Part shown: positions 42,113-51,308 of the stretch, piece after piece
Layout of the letters: each line of letters begins with the position of its first letter
Position numbering within the stretch: position 1 is the stretch's first letter
DNA from: Lachnospiraceae bacterium
GTDB lineage: Bacteria > Bacillota > Clostridia > Lachnospirales > Lachnospiraceae
Assembly: GCA_022510725.1 (NCBI GenBank)
Contig: JAFLSW010000006.1
Location: 30,648-94,647, forward strand
Direction of reading: 5' to 3'
Length of the DNA stretch: 64,000 bases
Notes under the pieces: model-generated
Told to the model about the DNA's origin: nothing
Database searches by the model: none
What the model saw: only the letters and a program-made list of their open reading frames with translations
Made by a program: the position numbers and the translations under genes

Positions 42113-43426
42113 TTGAGTGTTGCAACCATAGATGTGAAAAAATACACAAGAGTTTTAAGCCAGCCCTACTTTAAGAAAATGGGCAAGGTGGTCAATGTAG
42201 TGGGTCTGACCATTGAGTCGGCGGGACCTGATGCCAAAATGGGGGATCTGTGCCGTATCTACAAAGAAGGCAGAAGCGGAGAGTATATCCTTTCTGAGGT
42301 GGTTGGCTTTAAAAATAATCATACCCTTTTGATGCCCTATGAGGCTACCGACCGGATCGGTGGCGGTTGTACGGTAGAAAATGAGGGGATGCCCTTAAGC
42401 GTGCCTGTGGGAGAGGAGCTTTTGGGAATGACCTTGGACGGACTGGGAAGACCTGTGGATGGAGAACCGGTCCGGTTTTTGCAAAGTTATCCCATTGAAG
42501 CGCCGGCACCCGATCCCTTAAAGAGGGAGATCATTGATACGATCCTTCCTTTGGGAGTAAAAGCGGTAGACGGCTTGATCACCATAGGGAAGGGACAGAG
42601 AATAGGAATTTTTGCCGGTTCCGGTGTGGGAAAATCCACCTTGATGGGGATGTTTGCCCGAAACACCAGAGCCGATATTAATGTTATTGCCTTGATCGGC
42701 GAGCGAGGCAGGGAAGTAAGGGAATTTATTGAAAGGGATTTAGGACCGGAAGGCATGAAGCGCAGCGTGGTGGTAGTGGCCACCTCCGACAAGCCTGCCT
42801 TAGAGCGTAAAAAAGCAGCCTTGACCGCAACTGCTATTGCAGAGTATTTCAGGGATCAGGGCAGGGATGTGCTTTTGATGATGGATTCCCTTACCCGTTT
42901 TTCCATGGCCCAGAGAGAGATTGGCTTAGCCAGCGGAGAGCCCCCTGTAACCAGAGGATATCCCCCCAGTGTGTATTCCGAGATGCCGCGTCTGTTGGAG
43001 CGGGCAGGGAAAAATCAGGTTGGCTCTATTACCGGTCTGTATACGGTCTTGGTAGACGGTGATGACTTTAATGAGCCCATTACCGATACGGCAAGAAGTA
43101 TTTTGGACGGTCATATCATGTTAAACAGAAAACTGGCTCACAAAAACCATTATCCGGCTATTGATGTGCTCCAGAGTATTTCCAGGTGTATGAGTCAGAT
43201 TGCAGAAGGCGATCACAAACAGGCGGCAGGAAAGTTGAAGAATGTTCTTGCTACCTATAACGATGCGGAGGATCTGATCAATATCGGCGCTTACAAAAAA
43301 GGCAGCAATCCGGGTATTGATTATGCCATAGAAAAGATTGAAGCGGTCAATGAATTCCTCATGCAGGCCACCGATGAAAAGGTTCCTTTTGAAGAAGAAG
43401 TGGAAAGACTGATCGCACTTTTTTAG
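42113..43426 (+). CDS. fliI: Flagellum-specific export ATPase FliI
   Basis: The 437-residue product is the F1-beta-like ATPase of the type III export apparatus. Walker A is AGSGVGKS at 169-176, followed by ALIGERGREVREFIE, Walker B LLMMDSLTRFSMAQREI and GEPPVTRGYPPSVYSE. Start is TTG 42113 with AAAGGAG 9 bases before it. It energises and chaperones export of rod, hook and filament subunits together with FliH and FliJ. Length and motifs are standard. Confidence 0.95.
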   Translation: MSVATIDVKKYTRVLSQPYFKKMGKVVNVVGLTIESAGPDAKMGDLCRIYKEGRSGEYILSEVVGFKNNHTLLMPYEATDRIGGGCTVENEGMPLSVPVGEELLGMTLDGLGRPVDGEPVRFLQSYPIEAPAPDPLKREIIDTILPLGVKAVDGLITIGKGQRIGIFAGSGVGKSTLMGMFARNTRADINVIALIGERGREVREFIERDLGPEGMKRSVVVVATSDKPALERKKAALTATAIAEYFRDQGRDVLLMMDSLTRFSMAQREIGLASGEPPVTRGYPPSVYSEMPRLLERAGKNQVGSITGLYTVLVDGDDFNEPITDTARSILDGHIMLNRKLAHKNHYPAIDVLQSISRCMSQIAEGDHKQAAGKLKNVLATYNDAEDLINIGAYKKGSNPGIDYAIEKIEAVNEFLMQATDEKVPFEEEVERLIALF

Positions 43427-43471
43427 GTGCCTTGCAGGCAGCCTGGAACCCAAAAAAGGCAGGATGAGGAT

Positions 43472-43945
43472 ATGAGCAGGTTTATTTACCGGATGCAGAA
43501 TATTCTGGAAATCAAAGAAAAGATGGAAGAGCAGGCCAAAAATGATTTTGCTGCGGCCAATGTCCGTGTTATGGAGGAAGAAGAGCTATTACAGACTTTT
43601 GTGGACAAACGGGAACGGTTAGAGGCGGCAGGGAAGGAACTGCTTTTGGCAGACAGGCTTTCTATTTTGGATATTGATGAAAATAAGAAGCTGGTGGCCC
43701 ATGCAAGAGAGCAGATCAGAGCCCAGACCATACAGGTCAGGATGGCGCACAAGATCTTAGAGGAAAAGCGGGTACATATGCAGGAGGCCATGCAGGAAAG
43801 AAAGACCCAGGAAATCCTGAAAGAAAAAGCTTTTGATGAGTTCCTTCAGGAAGAAAAGGCGGCAGAAGGAAAAGAAATTGATGAGCTGACCAGTTATACA
43901 CATGGTCAAAAAAAGAAGATGACAGGTGATAGCGATGGCAAATGA
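43472..43945 (+). CDS. fliJ: Flagellar export protein FliJ
   Basis: The 157-residue product is almost wholly an antiparallel coiled coil (RMQNILEIKEKMEEQAKNDF through KEIDELTSYTHGQKKK), as for FliJ, which activates the FliI ring. Start ATG 43472 follows AGGATGAGG; an in-frame ATG at 43427 directly after fliI would add 15 residues and lacks a ribosome site. Sequence similarity in FliJ is always weak, so the call depends on coiled-coil pattern, length and its place after fliI. The end overlaps the next gene by 11 bases. Confidence 0.88.
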   Translation: MSRFIYRMQNILEIKEKMEEQAKNDFAAANVRVMEEEELLQTFVDKRERLEAAGKELLLADRLSILDIDENKKLVAHAREQIRAQTIQVRMAHKILEEKRVHMQEAMQERKTQEILKEKAFDEFLQEEKAAEGKEIDELTSYTHGQKKKMTGDSDGK

Positions 43946-44807
43946 AATGACGCAGCCGGTGGATCCTAAAGCGGAACGGAAACGGTTAAGCGAAGAAAAA
44001 AAGAAATTAAAACAGGAACAGAAGAATCAGCGGAAGGAAGCCAAAAGGCGTGCCAAGGAGCTGGCTTTAGAAGAAGCCAATATTGAAGATGACGAAGAGG
44101 GAGGCACTCTTTCTGTCATTATCGTGACCTGTATCATTATTTTGGTATGGCTGGGTATTTTGATCCTGCTCATTAAGTTGGATGTAGGCGGTTTTGGTTC
44201 CAATGTGCTGGCACCTGTGATCGGTGATGTGCCGGTGCTGAACAAGATCCTGCCCGAGAGTACCGTGACCGAGGTGGAAGATGGCGACAGCTACGGCGGT
44301 TATACCAGCTTAAAACAGGCTGTAGACCAGATCGAGCGTCTGGAGCTGGAATTAGAACAGGCCCGTTCCAATATGAATGCCAATGCGGAACAGATACAGC
44401 AGCTGCAGGATGAGATCACAAGACTTCGTACCTTTGAGGCGAATCAGATCGAGTTCCAGAGGATCAAGAATGAGTTTTATGAAGAAGTGATCTATGCGGA
44501 GAACGGACCGGGGCCGGAAGAATATGCAAGATATTATGAGGCCATGGATCCGGAGACCGCAGAAAATCTATACAAACAGGTTGTCAGGGAAGAAGCCGTA
44601 AGTCAGGAGATCAAGAATTACGCCCAGGCTTACTCGGAAATGAAGCCCAAAGAAGCAGCAGCGATTTTTGAGGAGATGACCAACAATCTGGATCTGGCTG
44701 CCAAGATCTTAGGCGTGATGGAGCCGGATGACAGAGGAGCTATCCTGGGGGCTATGGATCCGGAGATCGCAGCAAGAATTACAAAAATTATGGATCCTGA
44801 TAGTTAA
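43935..44807 (+). CDS. MotE/YlxF-like membrane protein
   Basis: The 290-residue product has a very charged cytoplasmic N-terminus (KKLKQEQKNQRKEAKRRAKE), one membrane helix (SVIIVTCIIILVWLGILILLI, about 57-77), a coiled coil and a C-terminal MgtE_N-type helical domain (KPKEAAAIFEEMTNNLDLAAKIL, MEPDDRGAILGAMDPEIAARI). This is the layout of MotE, which stabilises flagellar stators or helps motility in some bacteria, and of YlxF, found here in Bacillus. Start ATG 43935 follows ACAGGTGA; a GTG at 43926 is in frame. The overlap with fliJ suggests coupling. The precise role in this organism is unknown. Confidence 0.75.
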   Translation: MANEMTQPVDPKAERKRLSEEKKKLKQEQKNQRKEAKRRAKELALEEANIEDDEEGGTLSVIIVTCIIILVWLGILILLIKLDVGGFGSNVLAPVIGDVPVLNKILPESTVTEVEDGDSYGGYTSLKQAVDQIERLELELEQARSNMNANAEQIQQLQDEITRLRTFEANQIEFQRIKNEFYEEVIYAENGPGPEEYARYYEAMDPETAENLYKQVVREEAVSQEIKNYAQAYSEMKPKEAAAIFEEMTNNLDLAAKILGVMEPDDRGAILGAMDPEIAARITKIMDPDS

Positions 44808-44839
44808 GAAATCTGACATACTTACCGATATATTTTTTG

Positions 44840-44857
44840 GGTAGGGGATTCCCTGCC
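44840..44857 (+). other. Small hairpin before fliK
   Basis: GGTAGGG and CCCTGCC pair around the loop GATT (one G-T pair), directly after a short T-run and about 20 bases before the fliK ribosome site AAAGGAGG. It may affect mRNA processing; it is not a terminator in this direction because no T-run follows. Confidence 0.25.
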
Positions 44858-44883
44858 ACAACAGAATGAAAGGAGGTATGTAG

Positions 44884-46326
44884 ATGACAAGCGCACCAAT
44901 CAATGATTTTACCAAGGTTATGTTGTATCGTACCGGTAAAATGGCAGGTGGCGAGCAGGACCAGGCCCAGGACTTATTTGGCAGTTTCCAAAATGCCATG
45001 AGCCAGGCACAGAACGGTCGCACTGATATCACACCGGCAGCAGGCGTTCAGCCCATTCCAAAAGCAGCCGATCAGTTGCCCGTCACAGAAAAGCGCGAGC
45101 CTTTAGTGGAAAAGAAGGATGACCTGCAGCAAAAGGATGCGCCTAAGCAGCCTGAAGAGACTCGGGACAGCCAGACCGCAGAGAACACAAAGGATGTGGA
45201 AGGCAAGGATCTGGATGCAGCAAAGGACGCAGTAGAAGATGCAGGCAAGGAAGTGGTAGACAAGGTTGCCGACAAGCTGGGTGTTACCCCGGAAGAAGTG
45301 GAAGAAGCCATGAGTGTTTTGGGGCTTACCTTCATGGATCTGGTAAATCCCTCCCAGATGGCAGCACTGATCAGCCAGTTGACAGGAGAAGGCGATGCAC
45401 TGACACCCTTGACCGATGAAGGATTGTTTGCTTCCATTCAGGAGCTGACCGCAGAGGTCGGAGCCATCTTAGAGGAGCAGGCGGAAGTTCTTTCCGAGGA
45501 TCTGGGAGTGGAAGTGGGTGAAGCATTCAACCTGATGGAAACTGCAGCCACTGTACCTGTTGCTGAGGAGAACACAGGATTTGTTTTGGAAGTGGAAGTG
45601 GAAGATGAAACCGTAACAGAACCCGATGTGATTGTTGCAGAGGGCAGAGAAGTAACGGATCTTGCCGAAGAAGAAACCGTTTCTGTCATATCCGAAGAAG
45701 TGGAAGACTCCGGTAAGGATGAGAGCCACAAGCAAAATGCGGCAGGAAACAGCCAGGAAACAGCAGGGCCTTATGTACAGGCACCGACTGCGGATCAGGC
45801 TTTTGTAGCAGAGCCAAAGGAAGTGGAACTTCCCTTTACTTCTTACTTAAGACCGGAAGAGATCTTAGACCAGATCGCTGATTATGTAAAGATCCATCAC
45901 AGCGAAGGCTTATCCGAGATGGAGATTTCCTTGAATCCCGAAAGTCTTGGAAGGGTATATCTTCAGGTGGCGGCAAAGGAAGGCGTGATCACAGCCACTA
46001 TTGCAGCACAGAATGAAACAGTCAGAGATGCATTAATGGTTCAGGCGCTTACCCTCAAAGAAGAGCTGAATCAGCAGGGACTGAAAGTGGAAGCGGTGGA
46101 AGTGACCATCGAAAGCCACGAATTTGAAAGAAATACAGATAACGGCGGCGAGCAGGCCAAAGATCTGTATGAACAGCAGGTACAGAAACAGACCAGACGC
46201 AGACTTGTGATCGAGAATCTGGCACAAGCCGAAGAGATGCTGGAGAACGAAGAATTATCAGCAGACGAACGGCTTCAGATCGACATGATGGCAAGAAACG
46301 GCGGAACGGTTGATTTCACTGCTTAA
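44884..46326 (+). CDS. fliK: Flagellar hook-length control protein FliK
   Basis: The 480-residue product is the molecular ruler that sets hook length and switches export from hook to filament subunits. The N-terminal 300 residues are low-complexity, rich in Glu, Asp, Ala and Lys, as in FliK rulers. The C-terminal Flg_hook domain is near 335-415: MEISLNPESLGRVYLQVAAK, GVITATIAAQNETVRDAL and LKEELNQQGLKVEAVEVTI. ATG 44884 follows AAAGGAGG. It lies directly upstream of flgD, as in other Firmicutes. Confidence 0.9.
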   Translation: MTSAPINDFTKVMLYRTGKMAGGEQDQAQDLFGSFQNAMSQAQNGRTDITPAAGVQPIPKAADQLPVTEKREPLVEKKDDLQQKDAPKQPEETRDSQTAENTKDVEGKDLDAAKDAVEDAGKEVVDKVADKLGVTPEEVEEAMSVLGLTFMDLVNPSQMAALISQLTGEGDALTPLTDEGLFASIQELTAEVGAILEEQAEVLSEDLGVEVGEAFNLMETAATVPVAEENTGFVLEVEVEDETVTEPDVIVAEGREVTDLAEEETVSVISEEVEDSGKDESHKQNAAGNSQETAGPYVQAPTADQAFVAEPKEVELPFTSYLRPEEILDQIADYVKIHHSEGLSEMEISLNPESLGRVYLQVAAKEGVITATIAAQNETVRDALMVQALTLKEELNQQGLKVEAVEVTIESHEFERNTDNGGEQAKDLYEQQVQKQTRRRLVIENLAQAEEMLENEELSADERLQIDMMARNGGTVDFTA

Positions 46327-46401
46327 CATGTTTTTTGCACTAGTTCATATATTTTAAACCACACCACACCAAATAATATGAAAAAGAAAGGAGAAAAGGA
46401 T

Positions 46402-47121
46402 ATGGTATCAGCACAGGTTGTAGACGGCATATTACAGCAGAAAGTAAACAGTACAGATGCTGAAAAGAAGAAAAGCGCCAATTCCAGCATGGATAAAGAC
46501 GCATTCTTAAAACTGCTGGTTGCACAGATGAAGTACCAGGATCCCTTGGAGCCCACATCTAACACGGAGTACATCTCCCAGTTTGCTACTTTCTCTGAAT
46601 TGGAGCAAATGCAGAACATGAGCAGCACCATGGAGCTTACCAGAGCATCGGCGCTCATCGGTCAGACAGTCATTGTACAGAAGACAAATGACAACGGTGT
46701 AGTTTCTCAGGATATGGGTGTAGTGGATTACATCAGCTTCGAAAACGGCAAGGCAAAGATTTGGGTCAACGGCGCATCTTACGACTTAGACGAGGTTGTA
46801 GAGATCGATGACAACGAGTACATCGAAGCCGTAGCTATGGCGACCACATTGGTCAATGCCCTTCGCAGACTGCCTCCTAAAGCCAACCTTACCATCAGCG
46901 ACAGAGAAGCAGTGGAAGCGATCCAGAAGTTATATGATTCCATGAACGAATATCAGAAGAGCTTCGTAGCATCCGATGCAGTAGATGCAATGAATGATTA
47001 CATCGAAAAAATGGATGAACTTATTAAGCTTTCCGAATTGGCTGCCGATAATAATAAAGAAGAGGCTGGAGACGGAGACGAAATCGTTGACGGAGATGAA
47101 ATCGTCGAAGGCGAAGGCTGA
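46402..47121 (+). CDS. flgD: Flagellar hook capping protein FlgD with a C-terminal three-helix surface-type module
   Basis: The 239-residue product has a standard FlgD N-terminus (MDKDAFLKLLVAQMKYQDPL, TEYISQFATFSELEQMQNM) and the GQTVIVQKT region. After about residue 140 it does not show the usual Ig/Fn3-like hook cap. Instead it has a helical repeat, LVNALRRLPPKANLTISDRE and VEAIQKLYDSMNEYQKSFV, a pattern common in clostridial surface proteins as LP...LT..D...V..A...Y..L...QK..V. The tail repeats GDEIVDGDEIVEGEG. FlgD is the scaffold for hook polymerisation. ATG 46402 follows AAAGGAG; an ATG at 46378 is before it. Confidence 0.88.
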   Translation: MVSAQVVDGILQQKVNSTDAEKKKSANSSMDKDAFLKLLVAQMKYQDPLEPTSNTEYISQFATFSELEQMQNMSSTMELTRASALIGQTVIVQKTNDNGVVSQDMGVVDYISFENGKAKIWVNGASYDLDEVVEIDDNEYIEAVAMATTLVNALRRLPPKANLTISDREAVEAIQKLYDSMNEYQKSFVASDAVDAMNDYIEKMDELIKLSELAADNNKEEAGDGDEIVDGDEIVEGEG

Positions 47122-47211
47122 AAAACAGGCGGCAAGGAAGGAACCGAGAATAAAGCATAAGCGCAGCGGTATCTTACATATCCGCAGGCCGCACCAAAGG
47201 GAGGAATGATC

Positions 47212-47616
47212 ATGAACCAGATACAAGAGAACTTCCTTTCCAACATGCAGGTGCAGAAACAGTACTTCCGTCCTTCCCGGATCACCGATGCAGGAAGCAA
47301 AGCTCAGGCAGCATCCTTTCAGGATATCCTGGAGGCAAAGACCAAGGAAGCATCGGAGGGTTCAGCCCTTAGGTTTTCCAAACACGCATTCCATCGTTTG
47401 GCAGACCGGAATATTGAGCTGACGGGAGAGCAGATGGACAGACTGGCGCAAGGCGCACAGAAAGCCGAAGTGAAAGGAATCAGAGATTCGCTTGTGATGG
47501 TAGACGATCTGGCATTTATCGTAAATGTACCGAACCAGACAGTCATAACCGCAATGGACCGTTCACAGGCACAGGAACAAATTTTTACAAACATTGACGG
47601 AGCCGTATTTGCATAA
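47212..47616 (+). CDS. Flagellar operon protein, TIGR02530-like
   Basis: The 134-residue product has the pattern RFSKHAFHRLADRNIELTG, QGAQKAEVKGIRDSLVMVDD and AFIVNVPNQTVITAMDR, typical of the small conserved protein between flgD and flgE in Firmicutes (TIGR02530 is from memory). No enzymatic motif is visible and its function is not established; its place suggests a part in hook assembly. ATG 47212 is chosen, as AAAGGGAGG lies 7 bases before it; ATG 47206 is too close to that site. No signal peptide. Confidence 0.8.
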   Translation: MNQIQENFLSNMQVQKQYFRPSRITDAGSKAQAASFQDILEAKTKEASEGSALRFSKHAFHRLADRNIELTGEQMDRLAQGAQKAEVKGIRDSLVMVDDLAFIVNVPNQTVITAMDRSQAQEQIFTNIDGAVFA

Positions 47617-47693
47617 GCCGGACCTTTTGGAGGCTTCTTGTTCCCGAATGACAGAGGGGACACACGGCTCAACAACAGGAGGTTGATTGAACT

Positions 47694-49340
47694 ATGATGA
47701 GAGCAATGTATTCTGGTGTTGCAGGTTTAAAGACACACCAGACCAAGATGGATGTTATCGGTAACAACATCGCAAATGTTAACACAGTAGCTTACAAATC
47801 TCAATCTATTACTTTTGCAGAATTAATGTACCAGACCACCCAGCGTGCATCCGGTCCCAACTCCAATACAGGAACAGCCGGTAGAAACGCAAGACAGATC
47901 GGTCTTGGTGTAAAATCAGCAGCCATCGGTATGGCGATTGAAACCCCCGGTGCTACCCAGACAACAGGTAACCCCTTCGATCTTCGTATCACAGGTGATG
48001 CCTTCTTTATCGTAAGCGACGGCAGCAACAACTACTTTACCAGAGACGGTTCATTCTATGTAGATGCCGTAGGTAACCTGGCAATGAGTTCCAACGGTTA
48101 CAATGTTATGGGCTGGCAGGTAGATCCTGAGACCGGCGGTATCAAGAAGGATACGGTATCCGCTCTGCGTATCATGAGCCCTGATAACATGACTTATCCT
48201 CCGGAGGCTACTTCCAAGGGATATGTTTCCGGTATTGTGGATTCTGATGATGTTCAGGTACATTCCGAGTCCGGAAGGATCTTAAACTTAAGCTTCTTTG
48301 ACAACTTGGGTTATGTATATACCGCTAAGCTTTCCATGAAAGCAACCGGTACAGATCATGTATTTACAGTAGAGCTGGATAAGATTTTAGATTCCAATGG
48401 TAAAGAAGTGGATGTAGATGCTACCTTTGGCGTAACCCAGAATGTGGCAGATCCCAAGACTTTGACATTAAGTTCTGCTTATACTTTTAACAATACAAAT
48501 AAGAGCATTACTTATACCGATGAAAACGGCGATGAGCAGACCATTACTTTAAATTCCAACGCTCTGACCGATGACCAGAAGAGCAGGATCGCCAATGCTT
48601 TTGGTTTCTCATCCTATGATGAATTCACAAAGCATTATATTACTGATGATACCGGCACTACTACCCGTTTGATCGATGCCATCAATGGCGGCACTTTCGG
48701 CAATCTGTTAGATGCAGACGGCAATCTGTCCGTAACAGGAAAGTCCATCACCGGCGGCCTCATTGAGTATGATGCTTCCACAGGTCTTTTGAAGTCTGTA
48801 AACGGATTGAGCAATAATTTAAGCCTGTCATTAAGTTTTGGCGATCAGGAGATCCCTGCAGGACCGTTCCATACCATCGACATTGATTTCTCCGCATCCA
48901 CCAACTTCGGTAACAACGGTGTTACCACCATTGGTGCAGACCCCGGAGATAAAGCCGGAAACGGCACAGGCCGTATGGTAGGTGAGCTTTCCGAGATCAC
49001 CATCCAGCAGGACGGTATGATCTATGCTTCCTATGACAACGGTCAGACCAAGCTTTTAGGACAGATCGCAGTTGCTGAATTCCCTAACCCCATGGGTCTG
49101 GAGAAGAGAGGTGACAACCTTTACGGCGCAACCTTGAACTCCGGCGAGTTCGACGGAATCGGCGTAGACATTACCGGAAACGGCGGTTATATGGAGACCG
49201 GCGTACTGGAAATGAGTAATGTTGACCTTTCTACAGAGTTTACGGAAATGATCACGGCTCAGAGAGGTTTCCAGGCAAACTCCCGTATCATCACAGTGTC
49301 CGATACCCTGTTAGAGGAGTTAGTAAACCTGAAACGATAA
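47694..49340 (+). CDS. flgE: Flagellar hook protein FlgE
   Basis: The 548-residue product builds the hook. The N-terminus MRAMYSGVAGLKTHQTKMDV and IGNNIANVNTVAYKSQSI is the axial-protein motif, and FDLRITGDAFFIVSDGSNNYFTRDGSF follows in the conserved hook/rod domain. The C-terminal ending (LSTEFTEMITAQRGFQANSR then a helix) is the FlgE/FlgG coiled-coil partner. The middle variable domain, about 200-420, is Thr/Asn-rich as for surface-exposed hook domains and longer than in Bacillus. Two ATGs (47694, 47697) are possible. A strong terminator lies 29 bases after the stop. Confidence 0.95.
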   Translation: MMRAMYSGVAGLKTHQTKMDVIGNNIANVNTVAYKSQSITFAELMYQTTQRASGPNSNTGTAGRNARQIGLGVKSAAIGMAIETPGATQTTGNPFDLRITGDAFFIVSDGSNNYFTRDGSFYVDAVGNLAMSSNGYNVMGWQVDPETGGIKKDTVSALRIMSPDNMTYPPEATSKGYVSGIVDSDDVQVHSESGRILNLSFFDNLGYVYTAKLSMKATGTDHVFTVELDKILDSNGKEVDVDATFGVTQNVADPKTLTLSSAYTFNNTNKSITYTDENGDEQTITLNSNALTDDQKSRIANAFGFSSYDEFTKHYITDDTGTTTRLIDAINGGTFGNLLDADGNLSVTGKSITGGLIEYDASTGLLKSVNGLSNNLSLSLSFGDQEIPAGPFHTIDIDFSASTNFGNNGVTTIGADPGDKAGNGTGRMVGELSEITIQQDGMIYASYDNGQTKLLGQIAVAEFPNPMGLEKRGDNLYGATLNSGEFDGIGVDITGNGGYMETGVLEMSNVDLSTEFTEMITAQRGFQANSRIITVSDTLLEELVNLKR

Positions 49341-49369
49341 TTTCCTGTTAATAAACAATATATAACGAA

Positions 49370-49414
49370 ACATAGGGATGTTTTTCGTGAAATGAAAAAT
49401 ATCCCTATGTTTTT
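49370..49414 (+). terminator. Intrinsic terminator inside the fla/che operon, after flgE
   Basis: ACATAGGGAT-TTTTTC and GAAAAA-ATCCCTATGT form a 16-pair stem with opposing single-base bulges and a seven-base loop, followed by TTTT. It would end or thin out transcription between the hook gene and flbD-mot. Confidence 0.75.
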
Positions 49415-49425
49415 GGTGGAAAAAG

Positions 49426-49434
49426 TGATAAAAT
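49426..49434 (+). promoter_or_regulatory. Extended -10 element upstream of flbD
   Basis: TGATAAAAT is an extended -10, 63 bases before the flbD start. At 17 bases upstream the -35 position reads TATGTT, a poor match, so activity would depend on the extended -10. It directly follows the flgE terminator, as a restart promoter would. Confidence 0.4.
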
Positions 49435-49496
49435 ACAATTGTACGCGCAAAAAAACAAAATTATTCATGGTAATATTCGGCAAAAAGGAGTAAAAC

Positions 49497-49679
49497 ATGA
49501 TTGAAGTAACGCGTTTAAATGATACGAAAATCCTCATAAACCCTGATTTAATCGAGTTTGTAGAGGAAACGCCGGATACGGTCATCACCTTTACCACCGG
49601 CAGAAAAATTATTGTAAAAGAAAGTAGACAAGAGATAAAAAATTTAGTAAAATTGTACAGAAAGGATATTTTTACATAG
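49497..49679 (+). CDS. flbD: Flagellar FlbD-family small protein
   Basis: The 60-residue product reads IEVTRLNDTKILINPDLIE and TPDTVITFTTGRKIIVKES, the FlbD family, found in Firmicute flagellar operons between flgE and motA or fliL. Its function is not known; the fold is a small beta-rich domain. It has the AAAAGGAG ribosome site. It is distinct from the Caulobacter regulator of the same name. It starts a second half-operon after a terminator. Confidence 0.88.
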   Translation: MIEVTRLNDTKILINPDLIEFVEETPDTVITFTTGRKIIVKESRQEIKNLVKLYRKDIFT

Positions 49680-49706
49680 TAGCGTGAAAATAAGCAGGTG
49701 AATACA

Positions 49707-50504
49707 ATGGATTTAGCATCAGTCATTGGTTTAGTGGCTTGTCTGGCTTTAATTATTTTTGGTATTGTTACTGGTGATGCAGGCTTTGCGGGTTTACTTA
49801 ACTTTTTGGATTATCAGTCCGCAATTATTACATTTGGTGGTGCATTCGCTTGTATCTTGGCATCTAACAGCATGTCGGATTTCTTTGGAGGATTGAAGAG
49901 CATGAAGCTGATCTTCAAGGTTCCGTCTATTGATACACCACAGATCATCAGTAAGATCATAGAGTTATCCAATGTAGCGAGAAAAGAGGGTCTGTTGTCT
50001 TTGGAGGAAGCGGCGTCCGACTTGGACGATCCTTTCCTGAAAAAAGGTATTCTTTTGATCGTAGACGGTACTGACCCTGAGCTCGTTCGCGCTATTTTAG
50101 AGACGGAGTTGGTCAGCGTAGAGGGAAGACATAAGGGCAAGATCAGTTTCTGGCAGGATGTAGCCGCCATGGGACCTGCATGGGGTATGATCGGTACCCT
50201 GATCGGTCTGATCAACATGTTGCAGGGTCTGGATGACCCCAGTGCCGTTGGACCAAACATGGCGGTGGCCTTGATCACCACCTTATATGGTTCCATGCTT
50301 GCCAACTGGATCGCAACGCCGGTTGCCACCAAGTTAAAAAACAACCATGAGGTGGAAGCCATGGTAAAAGAGATCGAGATCGAAGGTCTTTTATCCATTC
50401 AGGCAGGAGAAAACCCCAGGGTTATTGAAGAGAAACTGAAATCCTTCTTGGCACCTCAGGATCGTGTCTCCAGCGATACGGAAGAAGGCGGTGAGGAAGC
50501 ATGA
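49707..50504 (+). CDS. motA: Flagellar motor stator protein MotA
   Basis: The 265-residue product has the four-helix MotA layout: SVIGLVACLALIIFGIV near the N-terminus, ITFGGAFACILASN, then after a cytoplasmic loop ending near 150 the signature WQDVAAMGPAWGMIGTLIGLI and VALITTLYGSMLANWIATPV. Cytoplasmic charges that contact FliG lie in the loop (KEGLLSLEEAASDLDDPFLKKG). ATG 49707 follows AGCAGGTGA; a GTG at 49698 would lie on that site. It overlaps motB in an ATGA junction. MotA with MotB makes the proton (or sodium) channel that drives rotation. Confidence 0.95.
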   Translation: MDLASVIGLVACLALIIFGIVTGDAGFAGLLNFLDYQSAIITFGGAFACILASNSMSDFFGGLKSMKLIFKVPSIDTPQIISKIIELSNVARKEGLLSLEEAASDLDDPFLKKGILLIVDGTDPELVRAILETELVSVEGRHKGKISFWQDVAAMGPAWGMIGTLIGLINMLQGLDDPSAVGPNMAVALITTLYGSMLANWIATPVATKLKNNHEVEAMVKEIEIEGLLSIQAGENPRVIEEKLKSFLAPQDRVSSDTEEGGEEA

Positions 50505-51298
50505 GTAAAAAAAAGAAGCAGGAGGAGGCTGCTCCCGGTTCTCCGGCGTGGATGGCAACCTTTAGCGATTTGATGAACCTGTTGCTGTGTTTCTTCGTGC
50601 TCTTATTTTCCATGTCCACAGTGGATGCGGATAAGTGGGAGCAAATGGTTCAATCCTTTACCCAGGAATTCAGTATTTTTTCCGGCGGCGCCATGGCCAT
50701 CGGAGACGGAATCCTGATCAGTAACGGTGTCAGCCAGTTAAATGAACTGGATGATTATATAAACAGTACCGGTAAGGCTGCAGACGGCGACTCTATGGAT
50801 GATTTAAAAGAGTTTGAAGCAGAGCAGATGGCAGCTGCGGAGCAGCTGGCGGAGCAGATCCAGGAGGCAATTTCGGAAAGCCAGTTTGCAAATCAGATCG
50901 ATGTGGATTTTACATCCCAGTATGTGTCCCTGACTTTGAACGGCGCTCTTTTGTTTGATTCCGGCAGCGCCCAGATCAAGGAAGAAGCCAAGCCTCTTCT
51001 TGACAAGGTTGGTCAGCTGCTTACCAGGTATGCGGAAAGTACCATTGAGATCGAAGGTCATACGGATAATGTGCCGATCCACAATGCAAAATATGCAAAC
51101 AATGATGAATTGTCCAGTTTCAGGGCTTTGTCCGTATTTGATTATTACATGGAGACCACTTTTTTGGATCCGGCCATGATCAAGCACTCTGGCAGAGGAG
51201 AGTATGTGCCGGTAGCGGATAATTCCACACCGGAAGGCAGGGCCCAGAATCGAAGGGTAGAGATCAAGATTTATCATAACTTGAGCACCATGAATTAG
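50501..51298 (+). CDS. motB: Flagellar motor stator protein MotB
   Basis: The 265-residue product has one membrane helix with the ion-binding aspartate (FSDLMNLLLCFFVLLFSMS, about 20-38) and a C-terminal OmpA-like peptidoglycan-binding domain (IEIEGHTDNVPIHNAKYANN, GRGEYVPVADNSTPEGRAQN, RRVEIKI). The segment between them is helical and Glu-rich and acts as the plug and linker. It overlaps motA by four bases, so the two are coupled. The ion used cannot be told from the sequence by eye. Confidence 0.95.
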   Translation: MSKKKKQEEAAPGSPAWMATFSDLMNLLLCFFVLLFSMSTVDADKWEQMVQSFTQEFSIFSGGAMAIGDGILISNGVSQLNELDDYINSTGKAADGDSMDDLKEFEAEQMAAAEQLAEQIQEAISESQFANQIDVDFTSQYVSLTLNGALLFDSGSAQIKEEAKPLLDKVGQLLTRYAESTIEIEGHTDNVPIHNAKYANNDELSSFRALSVFDYYMETTFLDPAMIKHSGRGEYVPVADNSTPEGRAQNRRVEIKIYHNLSTMN

Positions 51299-51308
51299 GA
51301 GGAGAACA

